64,000 bases of DNA, from assembly GCF_003287875.1 (NCBI RefSeq), contig NZ_QMKK01000061.1, positions 62,001 through 126,000 on the forward strand, written 5' to 3'. The notes beneath the pieces were generated by a model. That model was not told where the DNA came from. It did no database searches and worked only from the letters and a program-made list of their open reading frames with translations. Source of the DNA: Martinezella tropici. GTDB lineage: Bacteria; Pseudomonadota; Alphaproteobacteria; Rhizobiales; Rhizobiaceae. This document shows, piece after piece, positions 34,412 through 43,629 of this stretch. A program made the translations under genes and the position numbers. Position 1 is the first letter of the stretch, and each line of letters starts with the position of its first letter.

Positions 34412-35308
34412 TCAAGGCCCGGTGGCCGACGTCATTTCGCTAAATAGCCAGTCGCGGAAGGATCTGACCTTTTTCAGCCGCATGGCGCCTTCAGGATAGA
34501 CGACATAATAATTCCACCGCGATTTAAGCGCGAGATCGAAGGGGCGCACCAAGCGCCCGGCTGCGAGATCGTTCGAGACCAGCGCACTCCTGCCCAGCAA
34601 TACCCCTTCGCCCTGGACGGCGGCTTGGACCGCATAGGCGGCCGAGTCGAATCGGACGCCACTATCGGGATTGATATCGTCCAATCCAGCGGCCTTGAGC
34701 CAGGTGGCCCAATCAATGCGGAAGTTGTCGTGAATAAGCCTATGATATCTCAAATCAGCGGGCGAGCAGAGAGGATGCTCGCCTTCAAGCAGCTCCGGAC
34801 TGCAGACAGGAGAGACATCTTCCTCTGCCAGCATCTCCGAAACCACTCCGTCATAGTCGCCCTCTCCATAGCGGATTGCGATATCGATCCCGTCTCTCAG
34901 GAAGTCCGCGAACCCTCCCGAGGTGGAGAGACGCACATCGATGTCGCGGTTGGCGCGGTGAAACCGATGCAGTCGCGGAACAAGCCATCTTCCGGCAAAC
35001 CCGTCCGACGTGCTGACATTGAGCACGCCTGATGATTTCGGCGCCGTAGCGGCGCTGGTTGCGATTCCTATTCGATCGAGAGCCGCGCCGATTTCGGCGG
35101 CATAAGCGATGCCCGCGGGTGTCAGCCGGACGGATCGCGTTCCTCGCTCGAACAGCAGGGTACCGAGCCTTTCCTCCAAGTTCCGGATGGCGCGGCTGAT
35201 CGCCCCATGGGTCACATTCAGCTCCACGGCTGCTTTCGTAAAGCTCAAATGGCGAGCCGCAGCGTCAAAAGCCGGAAGAGTTGTCAAGGGTGGAAGCTGG
35301 CGCGGCAT
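34412..35308 (-). CDS. LysR-family transcriptional regulator (GcvA-like)
   Basis: A 298-residue regulator. The N-terminal winged helix-turn-helix is FTKAAVELNVTHGAISRAIRN (about residues 23-43), and an effector-binding domain of GcvA type follows from about residue 92 (SGVLNVSTSDGFAGRWLVPR). AGGT precedes the ATG. It diverges from the DUF1127 gene, with 140 bases between starts, and may control it. Effector unknown. Confidence 0.9.
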   Translation of the reverse strand: MPRQLPPLTTLPAFDAAARHLSFTKAAVELNVTHGAISRAIRNLEERLGTLLFERGTRSVRLTPAGIAYAAEIGAALDRIGIATSAATAPKSSGVLNVSTSDGFAGRWLVPRLHRFHRANRDIDVRLSTSGGFADFLRDGIDIAIRYGEGDYDGVVSEMLAEEDVSPVCSPELLEGEHPLCSPADLRYHRLIHDNFRIDWATWLKAAGLDDINPDSGVRFDSAAYAVQAAVQGEGVLLGRSALVSNDLAAGRLVRPFDLALKSRWNYYVVYPEGAMRLKKVRSFRDWLFSEMTSATGP

Positions 35309-35448
35309 CGATTACCTGTGAGTGAAACTCACATATCCTGCACGAATATTCGGTTGTCGTCCAGCCACCTGGAGGGCAATCTTTGGCTATCAGCATCGCT
35401 TTTTAAGCGTGGCGTTCGTTGCCAATGCAATTCAAACAGGAGGTTACT

Positions 35449-35715
35449 GTGAGTGTTATTCATGCATATACTGAGATGGTCGATCGCGCGGCTCCCGCCT
35501 CCATCGGCTTGCCCATCGCGGCAATCAAATCCGCGCTCACCATGATCGCGCGGCGAACGGCCTGCCTGGTTGCCCATGTCCAGCATATGTGGGCGATGCG
35601 CCTCGTCACCCGTTTTTCGGCCCATCGTCTGCGCGATATCGGCTTTGAGCGAGATTGGGACGGGTCGCTGATCCGGGCCGATGGTGGCCCTGTGTCGGCG
35701 TGCAACTGTCAGTGA
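35449..35715 (+). CDS. DUF1127 small protein, GTG start
   Basis: An 88-residue protein whose C-terminal part RFSAHRLRDIGFERDWDGSL has the R-x-x-x-L-x-D-I-G pattern of DUF1127 proteins. These are short arginine-rich proteins linked in rhizobia and Agrobacterium to RNA and phosphate/carbon metabolism. A perfect AGGAGG five to six bases before GTG at 35449 decides the start over an upstream TTG. It has a somewhat longer N-terminus than the usual 45-residue form. It lies next to a VOC gene 12 bases downstream, probably co-transcribed. Confidence 0.72.
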   Translation: MSVIHAYTEMVDRAAPASIGLPIAAIKSALTMIARRTACLVAHVQHMWAMRLVTRFSAHRLRDIGFERDWDGSLIRADGGPVSACNCQ

Positions 35716-35727
35716 GGGAGCGTTGCC

Positions 35728-36180
35728 ATGAAAATCTATCCCCATCTCTGGTTCAAGGCGCAGGCCGAAGAGGCCATGGCGTTTTACATGTCGGTGTTCA
35801 GGGACTCGAAACTCCAGGGGCGAATCGACCTTCCGGATCCTGAATTGTCGAGGGTTCGGTTTGAATTGGCCGGACTGCCAATCGCTGCCCTCAATGCCAA
35901 TTCTCACGTACCCTACAATGAAGCATTCTCCTTCCAGATCGAAACGGCCGACCAGGCGGAAACTGACTATTATTGGAATGCGCTTACGGCCGGCGGCGGC
36001 GAGGAAAAGCCGTGCGGATGGCTAACCGACAAATTCGGCGTCTATTGGCAGGTCACGCCGACGATCCTTCTGGAAATGATCGCCGATGCCGACAGAAGCA
36101 AGGCGACGCGCGTGCTGCAGGCCATGTACAAAATGAAAAAGATCGTCATCGCGGACCTCGAGCGCGCCTATTACGCATAG
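35728..36180 (+). CDS. PhnB-like VOC-superfamily protein
   Basis: A 150-residue protein of the glyoxalase/bleomycin-resistance (VOC) superfamily, PhnB-like (3-demethylubiquinone methyltransferase domain) type. KIYPHLWFKAQAEEAMAFY at the start and CGWLTDKFGVYWQVTPTIL near residue 95 are diagnostic. PhnB-type proteins are of unclear biochemical function. Located 12 bases after the DUF1127 gene. Confidence 0.88.
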   Translation: MKIYPHLWFKAQAEEAMAFYMSVFRDSKLQGRIDLPDPELSRVRFELAGLPIAALNANSHVPYNEAFSFQIETADQAETDYYWNALTAGGGEEKPCGWLTDKFGVYWQVTPTILLEMIADADRSKATRVLQAMYKMKKIVIADLERAYYA

Positions 36181-36475
36181 CGGCATCTCCACTGCGCCGC
36201 GCCATGCGGTTCCAAGTAGACCGAGGTTTCCGTGAGGATCAGAAAACCAAACTCCCAACTGAGCGTCTGGAGCAATGGCTGCCCTGGACGCTAGCCGCGC
36301 TCGCGAGAATTCTCCGATAGCCCCGAGTTTGGTATACGGGGCGCCCGCGCTTGACCGGCAGCGGGCGTCAATCTATGGCAATGACACGGTACTGAAACGC
36401 GATCGAGGTCGTGCGAGGCGGCAGTTGCTGACATGATTTCATTCTATTGCTTTCGAGCTGCCGAGGGTGACCGTC
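36181..36475. other. Intergenic stretch with a GC hairpin
   Basis: GCCCCG (36320-36325) can pair with CGGGGC (36337-36342) over an 11-base loop. It has no T-run and is a weak terminator candidate for the VOC operon. Nothing else is supported. Confidence 0.35.
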
Positions 36476-37495
36476 ATGCTTTTTATTCCATTTCCTTTCG
36501 CGGTCGCCATCGTGCTGCTCGTGTTGTTTGCCATGGTGGCCGGGCGGGATGACGAACGGCCGGCCAATCTGCCCTTTCTGACCCTTATCCTGGTCAGTGC
36601 TTTTCAGTCCGTGTTGTCCGGTTTGCGATGGGGGTACGGGATCCAGGCCGTCATGTATGCGGCCCCTTTGGTTGCGGCCACCATGCCGCCGCTGGTCTAT
36701 GCGGGCGTGTTTCAGCTGGTCAAGAAGAGCGTGAGACCGCCTTTCCTGCGCATCGGCATCCATTGTCTGCCCGCGGTTCTTGTTCTGATATCGATGATCG
36801 TCTGGCGCGACGCGATCGATATCGTCCTCGTTCTTACCTTTATCGGTTATGCGATCGCCATATTGCGCCTGATGCGACCGGGAATGGACGCCCTTCGCCT
36901 TGCCGCGCTCGACGAAGCCAGGCCTGCCTATCATGCGATCCTGTTGGCGGCCGCTTCGCTGCTTCTTTCTGCGGCGCTTGATACGGTCGTGGCCCTCGAT
37001 TTTATGTGGGCGCATGGTCAGTACACGCCGGCCCTCATTGTCGGTGGGAACCTGGTGGCGCTCATCATCTTGTCGGCCGCGGCCGCGGCTGCCAGCCGCA
37101 GCGGCGCGGCAAAGGAAGCGCCTGAGATCGCCGAAGCTTCAAAAGCGGATGCGGGCGATATCGAGACGATGGCTGCCGTTCAAGCGCTGATGTCGGAGAG
37201 GCGGCTCTACGAGGATCACGATCTGACCTTGAACAGACTGGCGCGCAAGGCCGGCCTCTCGGCGCGTCAGATTTCCGAAGCGATCAATCGGGCCACGGGG
37301 AAAAACGTCTCGCAATATGTCAACGAGTTTCGTATCGCCGCCGCCTGCAAGCTGCTGACCGAAACCGAGAAGTCGGTCATCGAGATCATGTATGCAGTCG
37401 GGTTTCAGACGAAGTCCAATTTCAATCGCGAGTTTCGGCGCGTGACCGAGGTCACGCCTCTGGAGTGGCGGAAGAAGACCCTGGCCGCCGCCTAG
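36476..37495 (+). CDS. Membrane-anchored AraC-family regulator
   Basis: About 339 residues. Six to seven transmembrane helices fill the N-terminal 210 residues (LFIPFPFAVAIVLLVLFAMV onward). A cytoplasmic AraC-type double helix-turn-helix is at the C-terminus: LTLNRLARKAGLSARQISEA and VIEIMYAVGFQTKSNFNREF. This organisation suggests a membrane sensor that binds DNA directly. The MacB-like exporter genes follow in the same direction, so it may control them. Start ATG 36476; a GTG at 36467 is possible. Confidence 0.88.
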   Translation: MLFIPFPFAVAIVLLVLFAMVAGRDDERPANLPFLTLILVSAFQSVLSGLRWGYGIQAVMYAAPLVAATMPPLVYAGVFQLVKKSVRPPFLRIGIHCLPAVLVLISMIVWRDAIDIVLVLTFIGYAIAILRLMRPGMDALRLAALDEARPAYHAILLAAASLLLSAALDTVVALDFMWAHGQYTPALIVGGNLVALIILSAAAAAASRSGAAKEAPEIAEASKADAGDIETMAAVQALMSERRLYEDHDLTLNRLARKAGLSARQISEAINRATGKNVSQYVNEFRIAAACKLLTETEKSVIEIMYAVGFQTKSNFNREFRRVTEVTPLEWRKKTLAAA

Positions 37496-37580
37496 GGGGA
37501 AAAAGTACCAGATCGCGATCGAGTACGATCTGGAACGCGTTTGAGGTCGAGTTTTCGGGCGTCTCGTTCATGCTGGCGGC

Positions 37581-38675
37581 ATGAACACGAACACCGAACA
37601 AAATTGCAAACTCGCCGAAACGCTCAGGTCATTATCCCTTGAGCCTTCGTTCCAAACAGCGGAGCCGCCGGTCAGGAAAAGCCGGCGACTTTTCCTCTCG
37701 AGTGTTCTGCTCGCCCTTGGCGTCGGTGCGGTCGCATTCTTCTGGCCGGATATCGCGCCACGCCTCAAAACCGCCCTCCAGCCGCCGCCGGCGATCACGA
37801 CGCCAACCACCCAGGCGGCGTCCGGTATTGGCTCGCCCATCCCTTCAGCCAATTCGCTGAGACCGGCATCCGCGCCGGAGATAACCGGGTCCGGGTTTGT
37901 CGTCGCGCCGCGTATCGTGACGGTCTTTTCCAAATACGAGGGAGAGATCGCATCGGTGGGTGTGCGCGTCGGCGATCGCGTCGAAGCCGGGCAGGTTCTC
38001 GTTGGGATCGGCGATATCAGCGCTGACTTCTCACTCGAGCAAGCGAGGGCTGATCGCGATGCCGCCAAGCTTGTCCTTGACGGCAAGATCCTAGCGCTCA
38101 AGCAGGCCGAGAGCTCGCTGCAGCGCAATGCGGCGCTTTCAGCAAAGAACGCTGTCTCCGTCCAGACCGTTGAGGAGGCGCAAACCGCAAGGGATGCGGC
38201 GTTGAATGCAGTCGATCAGGCGCGCCAAGCTTATGCCAGAACGCAACTCGGCGTGAAGATCGCGCAGGAGCATGTCGACGCGTTGACCGTTAGAGCCCCG
38301 ATTTCGGGTACGGTGACGCGGCTCGACGCCCGTGTCGGTGGCCGGGTTCTGGCCCGGGTGGACGGTCTCAAGGAAAATGAAAGCCTGCTGACGATTACCG
38401 ATACCAAAAGCATGGTGATCGACGCCGACGTCGCCGAAACCAATATCGGCGAGCTTCGTCCGGGCCTTCGCGGCGAGGCCGTCCTCGACGGCTTTCCGGA
38501 TAAGCCCTTCATGATCGAGATCCTGCAGGTTTGGCCGATCGCTTCGGCGGAAAAGGGCACGATCACGCTGCGCCTGGCGCTCCTCGATCCACCTGACGGC
38601 ACCATGCCCAACATGGCCGCCCGCATTCGAATTTCGACCATTCCAGCACAACAGCCAGGAGACACTTCTCGATGA
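37581..38675 (+). CDS. Periplasmic adaptor (HlyD/MFP family) of an ABC exporter
   Basis: A 364-residue membrane-fusion protein. It has one N-terminal transmembrane anchor (about residues 36-55), a biotinyl-lipoyl half motif KYEGEIASVGVRVGDRVEAG near residue 116, a coiled-coil hairpin over about residues 150-235, and a second lipoyl half VRAPISGTVTRLDARVGGRV near residue 236. It links an inner-membrane ABC transporter to the periplasm or outer membrane. Stop and next start overlap (ATGA). Confidence 0.9.
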   Translation: MNTNTEQNCKLAETLRSLSLEPSFQTAEPPVRKSRRLFLSSVLLALGVGAVAFFWPDIAPRLKTALQPPPAITTPTTQAASGIGSPIPSANSLRPASAPEITGSGFVVAPRIVTVFSKYEGEIASVGVRVGDRVEAGQVLVGIGDISADFSLEQARADRDAAKLVLDGKILALKQAESSLQRNAALSAKNAVSVQTVEEAQTARDAALNAVDQARQAYARTQLGVKIAQEHVDALTVRAPISGTVTRLDARVGGRVLARVDGLKENESLLTITDTKSMVIDADVAETNIGELRPGLRGEAVLDGFPDKPFMIEILQVWPIASAEKGTITLRLALLDPPDGTMPNMAARIRISTIPAQQPGDTSR

Positions 38676-39382
38676 CTGCTTCGACAAGCAACGAGCCGTA
38701 TATCGTGCTCAACAATGTCAAGAAGGGATACAGGATCGGGACCGAGACCATCCCGATTTTTGCCGATCTCAATCTTGAGATAGCACAAGGCGAATTCGTC
38801 GCGATCATGGGGCCTTCCGGATCCGGGAAATCGACGCTGCTTAACATGCTGTCGGGCATAGACAGGCCGGATCAGGGCCGCCTGCGCATCGGGGTCAGCA
38901 ATCTCGACCAAATGGGAGAGGCAGCCCGTTCGTCCTGGCGCGCCCATAACATGGGGATCGTTTTCCAGTTCTATAATCTCCTGCCGATGCTGAACGCGGC
39001 CGAGAACATCGAACTGCCGCTTCTCTTGAAGCCGCTCTCATCAAGGGAGCGCCGGGTCCGCGTCGACAAGGTCCTGGATCTGGTGGGACTTTCGGGTCGC
39101 CAGAAGCAGTATCCGAAGCTGATGTCGGGCGGCCAGCAGCAGCGTGTCGGCATCGCGCGCGCCATCGTCGCGGACCCGGCATTGCTGCTCTGCGACGAGC
39201 CCACGGGCGACCTCGACCGCCGGTCGGCGGACGAGGTGCTGGAAATGCTGCGCTTTCTGAACCGCGAGCTCGGCAAGACCATCATCATGGTGACCCACGA
39301 CCCGCAGGCCGCAAGTTATGCCGGCCGAACGCTTCATCTCGACAAGGGCAGGTTCGTCGAAGAGCGGAGGGCCGACGCATGA
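38672..39382 (+). CDS. ABC transporter ATP-binding protein (MacB/LolD type)
   Basis: A 236-residue ATPase: Walker A GPSGSGKST near residue 49, signature LMSGGQQQRVGIARA near residue 150, Walker B LLLCDEPTGDLD near residue 169, and H-loop VTHD near residue 208. The CDEPTG sequence and length are typical of the LolD/MacB subfamily, which powers mechanotransmission rather than import. It is coupled to the adaptor and permease genes. Confidence 0.93.
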   Translation: MTASTSNEPYIVLNNVKKGYRIGTETIPIFADLNLEIAQGEFVAIMGPSGSGKSTLLNMLSGIDRPDQGRLRIGVSNLDQMGEAARSSWRAHNMGIVFQFYNLLPMLNAAENIELPLLLKPLSSRERRVRVDKVLDLVGLSGRQKQYPKLMSGGQQQRVGIARAIVADPALLLCDEPTGDLDRRSADEVLEMLRFLNRELGKTIIMVTHDPQAASYAGRTLHLDKGRFVEERRADA

Positions 39383-40521
39383 CATTCCTCGATCTCGTGC
39401 AAAAGAGCGCCTGGCGAAAGCCTTTGCGCACGATATTGCTGATGATAAGTGTCGCCACCGCCTTTCTCATCTACGGCCTGACGACGAGCTTCATCGACGG
39501 TAGCCAGGGCTCGTCGGCGGCGAGCGACGACATCCTCGGGGTCATGAGCGCGGCTGGCCGCGCCCAGCCGCTGCCGATTTCCTACCTGAACCGGATCGGC
39601 GCCGAGCTAGGTGTAGCCGCCGTCGGCTATATGTCGCGTTTGCGTGGCTTTGCGACGGTCGAAAAGAACATCATCGCTGTGAGTGCCGCCAATCCCGCGC
39701 GGCTTTACAGTTCGAACGGCAAGGAGCTCGGGCTAACGCCGGATCTGATCAGCGTGCTCGCCAGGGACCGCAGCACCGTCCTCGTCGGCCGGGCGCTTGC
39801 CGAGGCGCAAGGCTGGACCGTCGGCCAGAAGATCACTGTCACCAGCTTCGACATGGCAAAGCAGGATGGCAGCCGTGACTGGTCCTTTGAAATCGCCGGT
39901 ATCTTCAATGGCGAGAACGCCTCGACCGACACCTATTTCGTCGTTGCCCAATACGACTATGTCAATGCGCTCAGAGCCCGCAACAAGGACACGGTCGACG
40001 CCTTCATCATCCGACCGCAGCCGGGTGTATCGGCCGCAGAGCTCGCCTCCGGGATCGATCAGCTGTTCGCCAATTCGGCGGCGCCGACACAGACCAGGTC
40101 GGAAAAGCAGTTCCTCGAGGCCTTTCTGCGCCAATATGCCGATATCGGATTGATCGTGAACATGGTCGTCGGGGCGGCATTCGTCACACTGCTGATGATC
40201 GTCGGCAACACCATGGTCTTTGCCATTCGCGAGCGCACCTTCGAGATCGGCGTTTTGAAAACCCTGGGCTTTTCCGGCTCCTGGATCATGGCGCTGATCC
40301 TCGGTGAAACATTCTTCATATTCGTGGTCGGCGGCACCATCGGCCTGCTATTTGCACTGCTTGCAACGGTCATCACGGGACCTGCGATCGGCCTCGTCTT
40401 TTCCCATGCGATTTTTGCAAGAGCCCTGGCGATCGTCACCCTGCTTGCGCTCGTAACCGGTGCCCTTCCGGCGCTCAACGCGCTCAGGATCCCGATCATT
40501 TCCGCATTCAGAACGAGGTAG
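39379..40521 (+). CDS. FtsX/MacB-type ABC permease, first subunit
   Basis: A 380-residue permease with one N-terminal helix, a large periplasmic domain (about residues 40-245), and three C-terminal helices. ERTFEIGVLKTLGFSGSWI near residue 286 is the FtsX-domain coupling motif. Such permeases act as pairs; the second lies five bases downstream. Substrate unknown; lipoprotein, peptide or small-molecule export are possibilities in the family. Confidence 0.9.
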   Translation: MTFLDLVQKSAWRKPLRTILLMISVATAFLIYGLTTSFIDGSQGSSAASDDILGVMSAAGRAQPLPISYLNRIGAELGVAAVGYMSRLRGFATVEKNIIAVSAANPARLYSSNGKELGLTPDLISVLARDRSTVLVGRALAEAQGWTVGQKITVTSFDMAKQDGSRDWSFEIAGIFNGENASTDTYFVVAQYDYVNALRARNKDTVDAFIIRPQPGVSAAELASGIDQLFANSAAPTQTRSEKQFLEAFLRQYADIGLIVNMVVGAAFVTLLMIVGNTMVFAIRERTFEIGVLKTLGFSGSWIMALILGETFFIFVVGGTIGLLFALLATVITGPAIGLVFSHAIFARALAIVTLLALVTGALPALNALRIPIISAFRTR

Positions 40522-40525
40522 ATAC

Positions 40526-41725
40526 ATGTCCTCCAATGCCAGGCAAGCATTCGTCATGATCAGGGCAAATCTGTTCAGCCTGCCGCGACGCATCTCCATT
40601 TCCGCCTCGATGGTTCTTTCCGTGGCGCTCGTCGTCTGCGTTCTCGCGGGCTTCCTGGCCATGGCAAGAGGTTTCGAGACGGCCCTGCAAAGTGCCGGCT
40701 CCGCCTCCGTTGCGGTCGTCCTGGGTGGCGGCACCAACCAGGAGACCGGCTCCGATGTACCCGCCTCGGTCATTTGCACCCTGGGCGCAATGAACGACGA
40801 TATCGGCGTGGCGCGAGACGCCAACGGCATGCCGATTTTCTCGCGTGAAATCGTCGTTGCCGTCGATACCAAATCGAACAGGTCGGAAGAGGGCCGGACC
40901 TTCGCTCTTCGCGGCATGGATCAGTCCGGTCCCTCCATCCGTGACCATATCGCCTTGTCGGCCGGCCGCCTGTTCACACCCGGCTCGCGCGAGATCGTCG
41001 TCGGGGACCGTCTCGCGCAGCAGTTCGGAATATCGATCGGCAGTACCTTGCGGCTCGGCACGGTCGGCTGGACGGTGGTCGGCTTGTTCTCGGCGCGAGG
41101 CAGTGCCTTCGAGTCCGAGATCTGGGCCGACCTCGACGCGGTTCGATCGGCCTTCGACCGGCAGGGGCAGGTCCAGAGCCTGCGCTTGCGGCTGTCCAAT
41201 CCCGCCTTGTTGCCACGACTTCAGGCCAAGCTCGACACGATCAGGACCACGCCGCTTCGCGCTGTTGTCGAAGCCGACCTCTATACGGCGCAATCGGCCC
41301 GCACGGCCAGTCTCATCCGGCTGTTCGGCTGGCCGCTTGCGCTGTTGATGGCCGTTGGAGCGACCGCCGGTGCGCTCAATACGATGATGAATTCCGTGTC
41401 GGACCGTACCGTCGAGATCGCCACGGTTCGAGCGCTCGGCTTCAGCCGGATATCCGCGTTTCTCGGCACATGGATGGAGGCAGTCATGCTTGCCGCCCTT
41501 GGTGTGGCGGTCGGACTGCTGGCTTCGTGGCTGGCCTTCAATGGCTGGCAGGCAAGTACGGTTGGGACGAATGGCGCGCGTATGGCGTTCCAGCTCTCCG
41601 TGACCGGCGATGTCATGGCGACGGCCGGTCTGCTCGGACTTGCGATCGGCATTCTGGGCGGCGCCTTGCCGGCAACCGTTGCAAGCAGGCTTCCTTTGAC
41701 TGCAGCCTTGCGATCACGCGGATAG
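40526..41725 (+). CDS. FtsX/MacB-type ABC permease, second subunit
   Basis: A 399-residue permease of the same fold as its neighbour: N-terminal helix (about residues 22-45), periplasmic domain, then helices starting near residue 265. The motif DRTVEIATVRALGFSRISAF is near residue 293. The two permeases are divergent in sequence, implying a heteromeric transporter. Start at 40526, four bases after the previous stop. Confidence 0.9.
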   Translation: MSSNARQAFVMIRANLFSLPRRISISASMVLSVALVVCVLAGFLAMARGFETALQSAGSASVAVVLGGGTNQETGSDVPASVICTLGAMNDDIGVARDANGMPIFSREIVVAVDTKSNRSEEGRTFALRGMDQSGPSIRDHIALSAGRLFTPGSREIVVGDRLAQQFGISIGSTLRLGTVGWTVVGLFSARGSAFESEIWADLDAVRSAFDRQGQVQSLRLRLSNPALLPRLQAKLDTIRTTPLRAVVEADLYTAQSARTASLIRLFGWPLALLMAVGATAGALNTMMNSVSDRTVEIATVRALGFSRISAFLGTWMEAVMLAALGVAVGLLASWLAFNGWQASTVGTNGARMAFQLSVTGDVMATAGLLGLAIGILGGALPATVASRLPLTAALRSRG

Positions 41726-41761
41726 GGTCTTGGCGCGACATGGCATGGTTTGACGAAAATC

Positions 41762-42085
41762 TCAGGCGGCTTGATCGCAACTGCTTTTCATGCTCCGTGT
41801 CGAGCAATATTCGAGTTCGATCTCGAGCAGCCTTGTTGCCTGGGCAAGGGCATCTTCCGCCTCCGCGAACAACAGCGATTTATCTCCTATTCTGGCCTCG
41901 CCATACCTCTGCGCGCGCAGCAGCACGAGCTCGGCCAGATCAATGCATTCCGGCGTCGGTTGGACGAGTTTCAGGCAATAACGAAGATTGACGGCAACCT
42001 CGATGGCAAATTCGGCGGCCGAGAAATCCAATATTGCGCCTGGCGGGGTTAAACGGGCCAGAAATATCCTCCATTGCTGGGTCAT
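41762..42085 (-). CDS. Hypothetical protein
   Basis: A 107-residue soluble protein, mostly helical by sequence, with DLAELVLLRAQRYGEARIGD near residue 49 and a helix of Ala/Glu/Leu near residue 73. GGGGAG five bases before the ATG supports translation. No family recognised. It is convergent with the exporter operon. Confidence 0.65.
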   Translation of the reverse strand: MTQQWRIFLARLTPPGAILDFSAAEFAIEVAVNLRYCLKLVQPTPECIDLAELVLLRAQRYGEARIGDKSLLFAEAEDALAQATRLLEIELEYCSTRSMKSSCDQAA

Positions 42086-42493
42086 AATACTCCCCCATCG
42101 GACCGTTCGCGTAGGTGCTGCCGCATCGCGTGTGCCAATTTTTAAGAGACGTTATTGGGTCCCGACCACCGCATCCGCGTCGATAGAGTCCCGGCGAGCG
42201 CAGTCATATCGGCCGGGGAAAATTGCTTTCAATAATGCAACCACACAATTGGGCTTCGGTCGGTCTTCTTCTCCGACGTTGGTCTGATCCCACGTCGGCA
42301 AAAGGTCCCTGACGCGATTGCTGAAGTCCAAGCCGGGCTTTGTCCCGCGTGATAGAACTTGACCGCTCGCGGTGTTGCGACGATCTGATATGGAGATCGG
42401 AACTTGCCAATCGGCGATAGAGGGCGGCGCTTTCGCGCCAGGGGACGATGGCCGCCCGTCGCTTGAACGACTTCAAGCCTCAGGAGGCTACTG
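42086..42493. other. Intergenic stretch, divergent upstream region
   Basis: Holds promoters for the leftward hypothetical gene and the rightward Gly/Asn-rich protein gene. A GGAAC near 42391 lacks a partner -10 element. No gene or clear repeat is supported. Confidence 0.4.
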
Positions 42494-42991
42494 GTGTCAT
42501 TGCGTCGAAAGCTTATTGCTGCCTTGCCATGCTTGTTGCTGACTTTCGTCAGCGCCGCGCTCCCTTACACCGTCAAAATCCATGGCGGTTCGGCGATATT
42601 TGCGCAGCAGATGGCGGAGGCCAAGGGCGGGAACGGCAATGGCGGTGGCAATGGTGGAGGCAATGGCGGAGGTAACGGAAACGGCGGAGGTAATGGAAAC
42701 GGCGGCGGCAACAGCGGCAATGGAGGTAACGGCGGCGGTAACGGCAATGGCAATGGGAAAGGAAATGACAAGGGCCAGTCATCCAGTGCCAAGAGCGCGA
42801 CGCAAAGCCAGGTCGATGCCGAGCAGTCCACCGACACGGGCAACGGCGCGATTACCGTTCGCCACAAGGATGGCATGAGCGAAAAGATACAGAGTGGACG
42901 TTATGTGATGCAGGATTCAAAGGGCCGCACAATCGTCAACCGCAATGCCACGATCGCCGATGAGCAGCGGCTCAAGTCCTTCCTTCACTGA
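42494..42991 (+). CDS. Secreted glycine/asparagine-rich repeat protein, first of two
   Basis: A 165-residue protein translated from GTG (AGGAGG six to seven bases upstream). It has a signal peptide (about residues 1-38) and a low-complexity stretch of GGGNGN units over residues 45-90. A folded-looking C-terminal tail follows (ITVRHKDGMSEKIQSGRYVM). The DNA of the repeat region is itself repetitive and may vary in copy number. A second protein with the same repeat lies across the two-component genes at 45337. Possibly an envelope or extracellular protein. Confidence 0.75.
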   Translation: MSLRRKLIAALPCLLLTFVSAALPYTVKIHGGSAIFAQQMAEAKGGNGNGGGNGGGNGGGNGNGGGNGNGGGNSGNGGNGGGNGNGNGKGNDKGQSSSAKSATQSQVDAEQSTDTGNGAITVRHKDGMSEKIQSGRYVMQDSKGRTIVNRNATIADEQRLKSFLH

Positions 42992-43629
42992 CGGCGCCTT
43001 TCAAGCTCGTCCCGGAACGCCATCGCCGCTTCCGTTCTATTGCTCACCTCAAGCTTGGTGAAGATCTGGGTCATGTGATGCTTGATGGTTTTCTCGTGCA
43101 GATCGAGCTTCAGGCCGATATGTTTGTTGCTCAATCCGGCTGAGGCCAATTCCAGCACCTCCCGTTCCCGATCCGTCAGCGTGTTGAAGGGATTTATTTG
43201 AGCGCTCGATCCGGTTTCCGAAATCAGGCGAGCCGATAGCGTCGGTGCGACATAGCTGTCGCCGGCGGCGATGCTGCGAATGATATCGGCTAGCATCCTG
43301 GATCCAACGCCCTTCAGCACATAGCCTTTCGCACCGCTCTTGAGCGCCGCCATCACGTCGTCGCTTGCCTCGGAGACCGTCAGCATCACGATCTTCTGGT
43401 TCGGTATCTGGGCGAGTATGAGAGGAATGGCGTCCAGCCCTCCTCCCGGCATGGAGATGTCGAGCAGCAGGATGTCCGGCCGGCACTCCGCCGCAATCCG
43501 CAACGCGTCCTCTCGGCTGCTTCCTTCGCCGACGACGCTAAATCCATCCATTTCAGTCAGACTTCGGATAACACCTTCCCTGAAAAGCGGGTGGTCATCG
43601 ATGACTGCCAAGCTGATCGGAGCTGTCAT
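42985..43629 (-). CDS. NarL/LuxR-type response regulator
   Basis: A 214-residue regulator. The receiver domain has the acidic pocket VIDDHPLF, the phosphoacceptor Asp in LLLDISMP near residue 56, and LTVSEA with the conserved Thr. The C-terminal GerE helix-turn-helix is LTDREREVLELASAGLSNKH near residue 150. Start overlaps the kinase stop (ATGA). It ends seven bases inside the Gly/Asn-rich gene, convergently. Confidence 0.93.
   Translation of the reverse strand: MTAPISLAVIDDHPLFREGVIRSLTEMDGFSVVGEGSSREDALRIAAECRPDILLLDISMPGGGLDAIPLILAQIPNQKIVMLTVSEASDDVMAALKSGAKGYVLKGVGSRMLADIIRSIAAGDSYVAPTLSARLISETGSSAQINPFNTLTDREREVLELASAGLSNKHIGLKLDLHEKTIKHHMTQIFTKLEVSNRTEAAMAFRDELERRRQ

Noticed and set aside
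42565..42876. Long minus-strand ORF rich in Pro and Leu opposite the Gly/Asn-rich gene
   Set aside because: It is the complement of the GGN-repeat DNA; the sense frame has a GTG start with AGGAGG and a signal peptide, whereas the antisense frame has neither.
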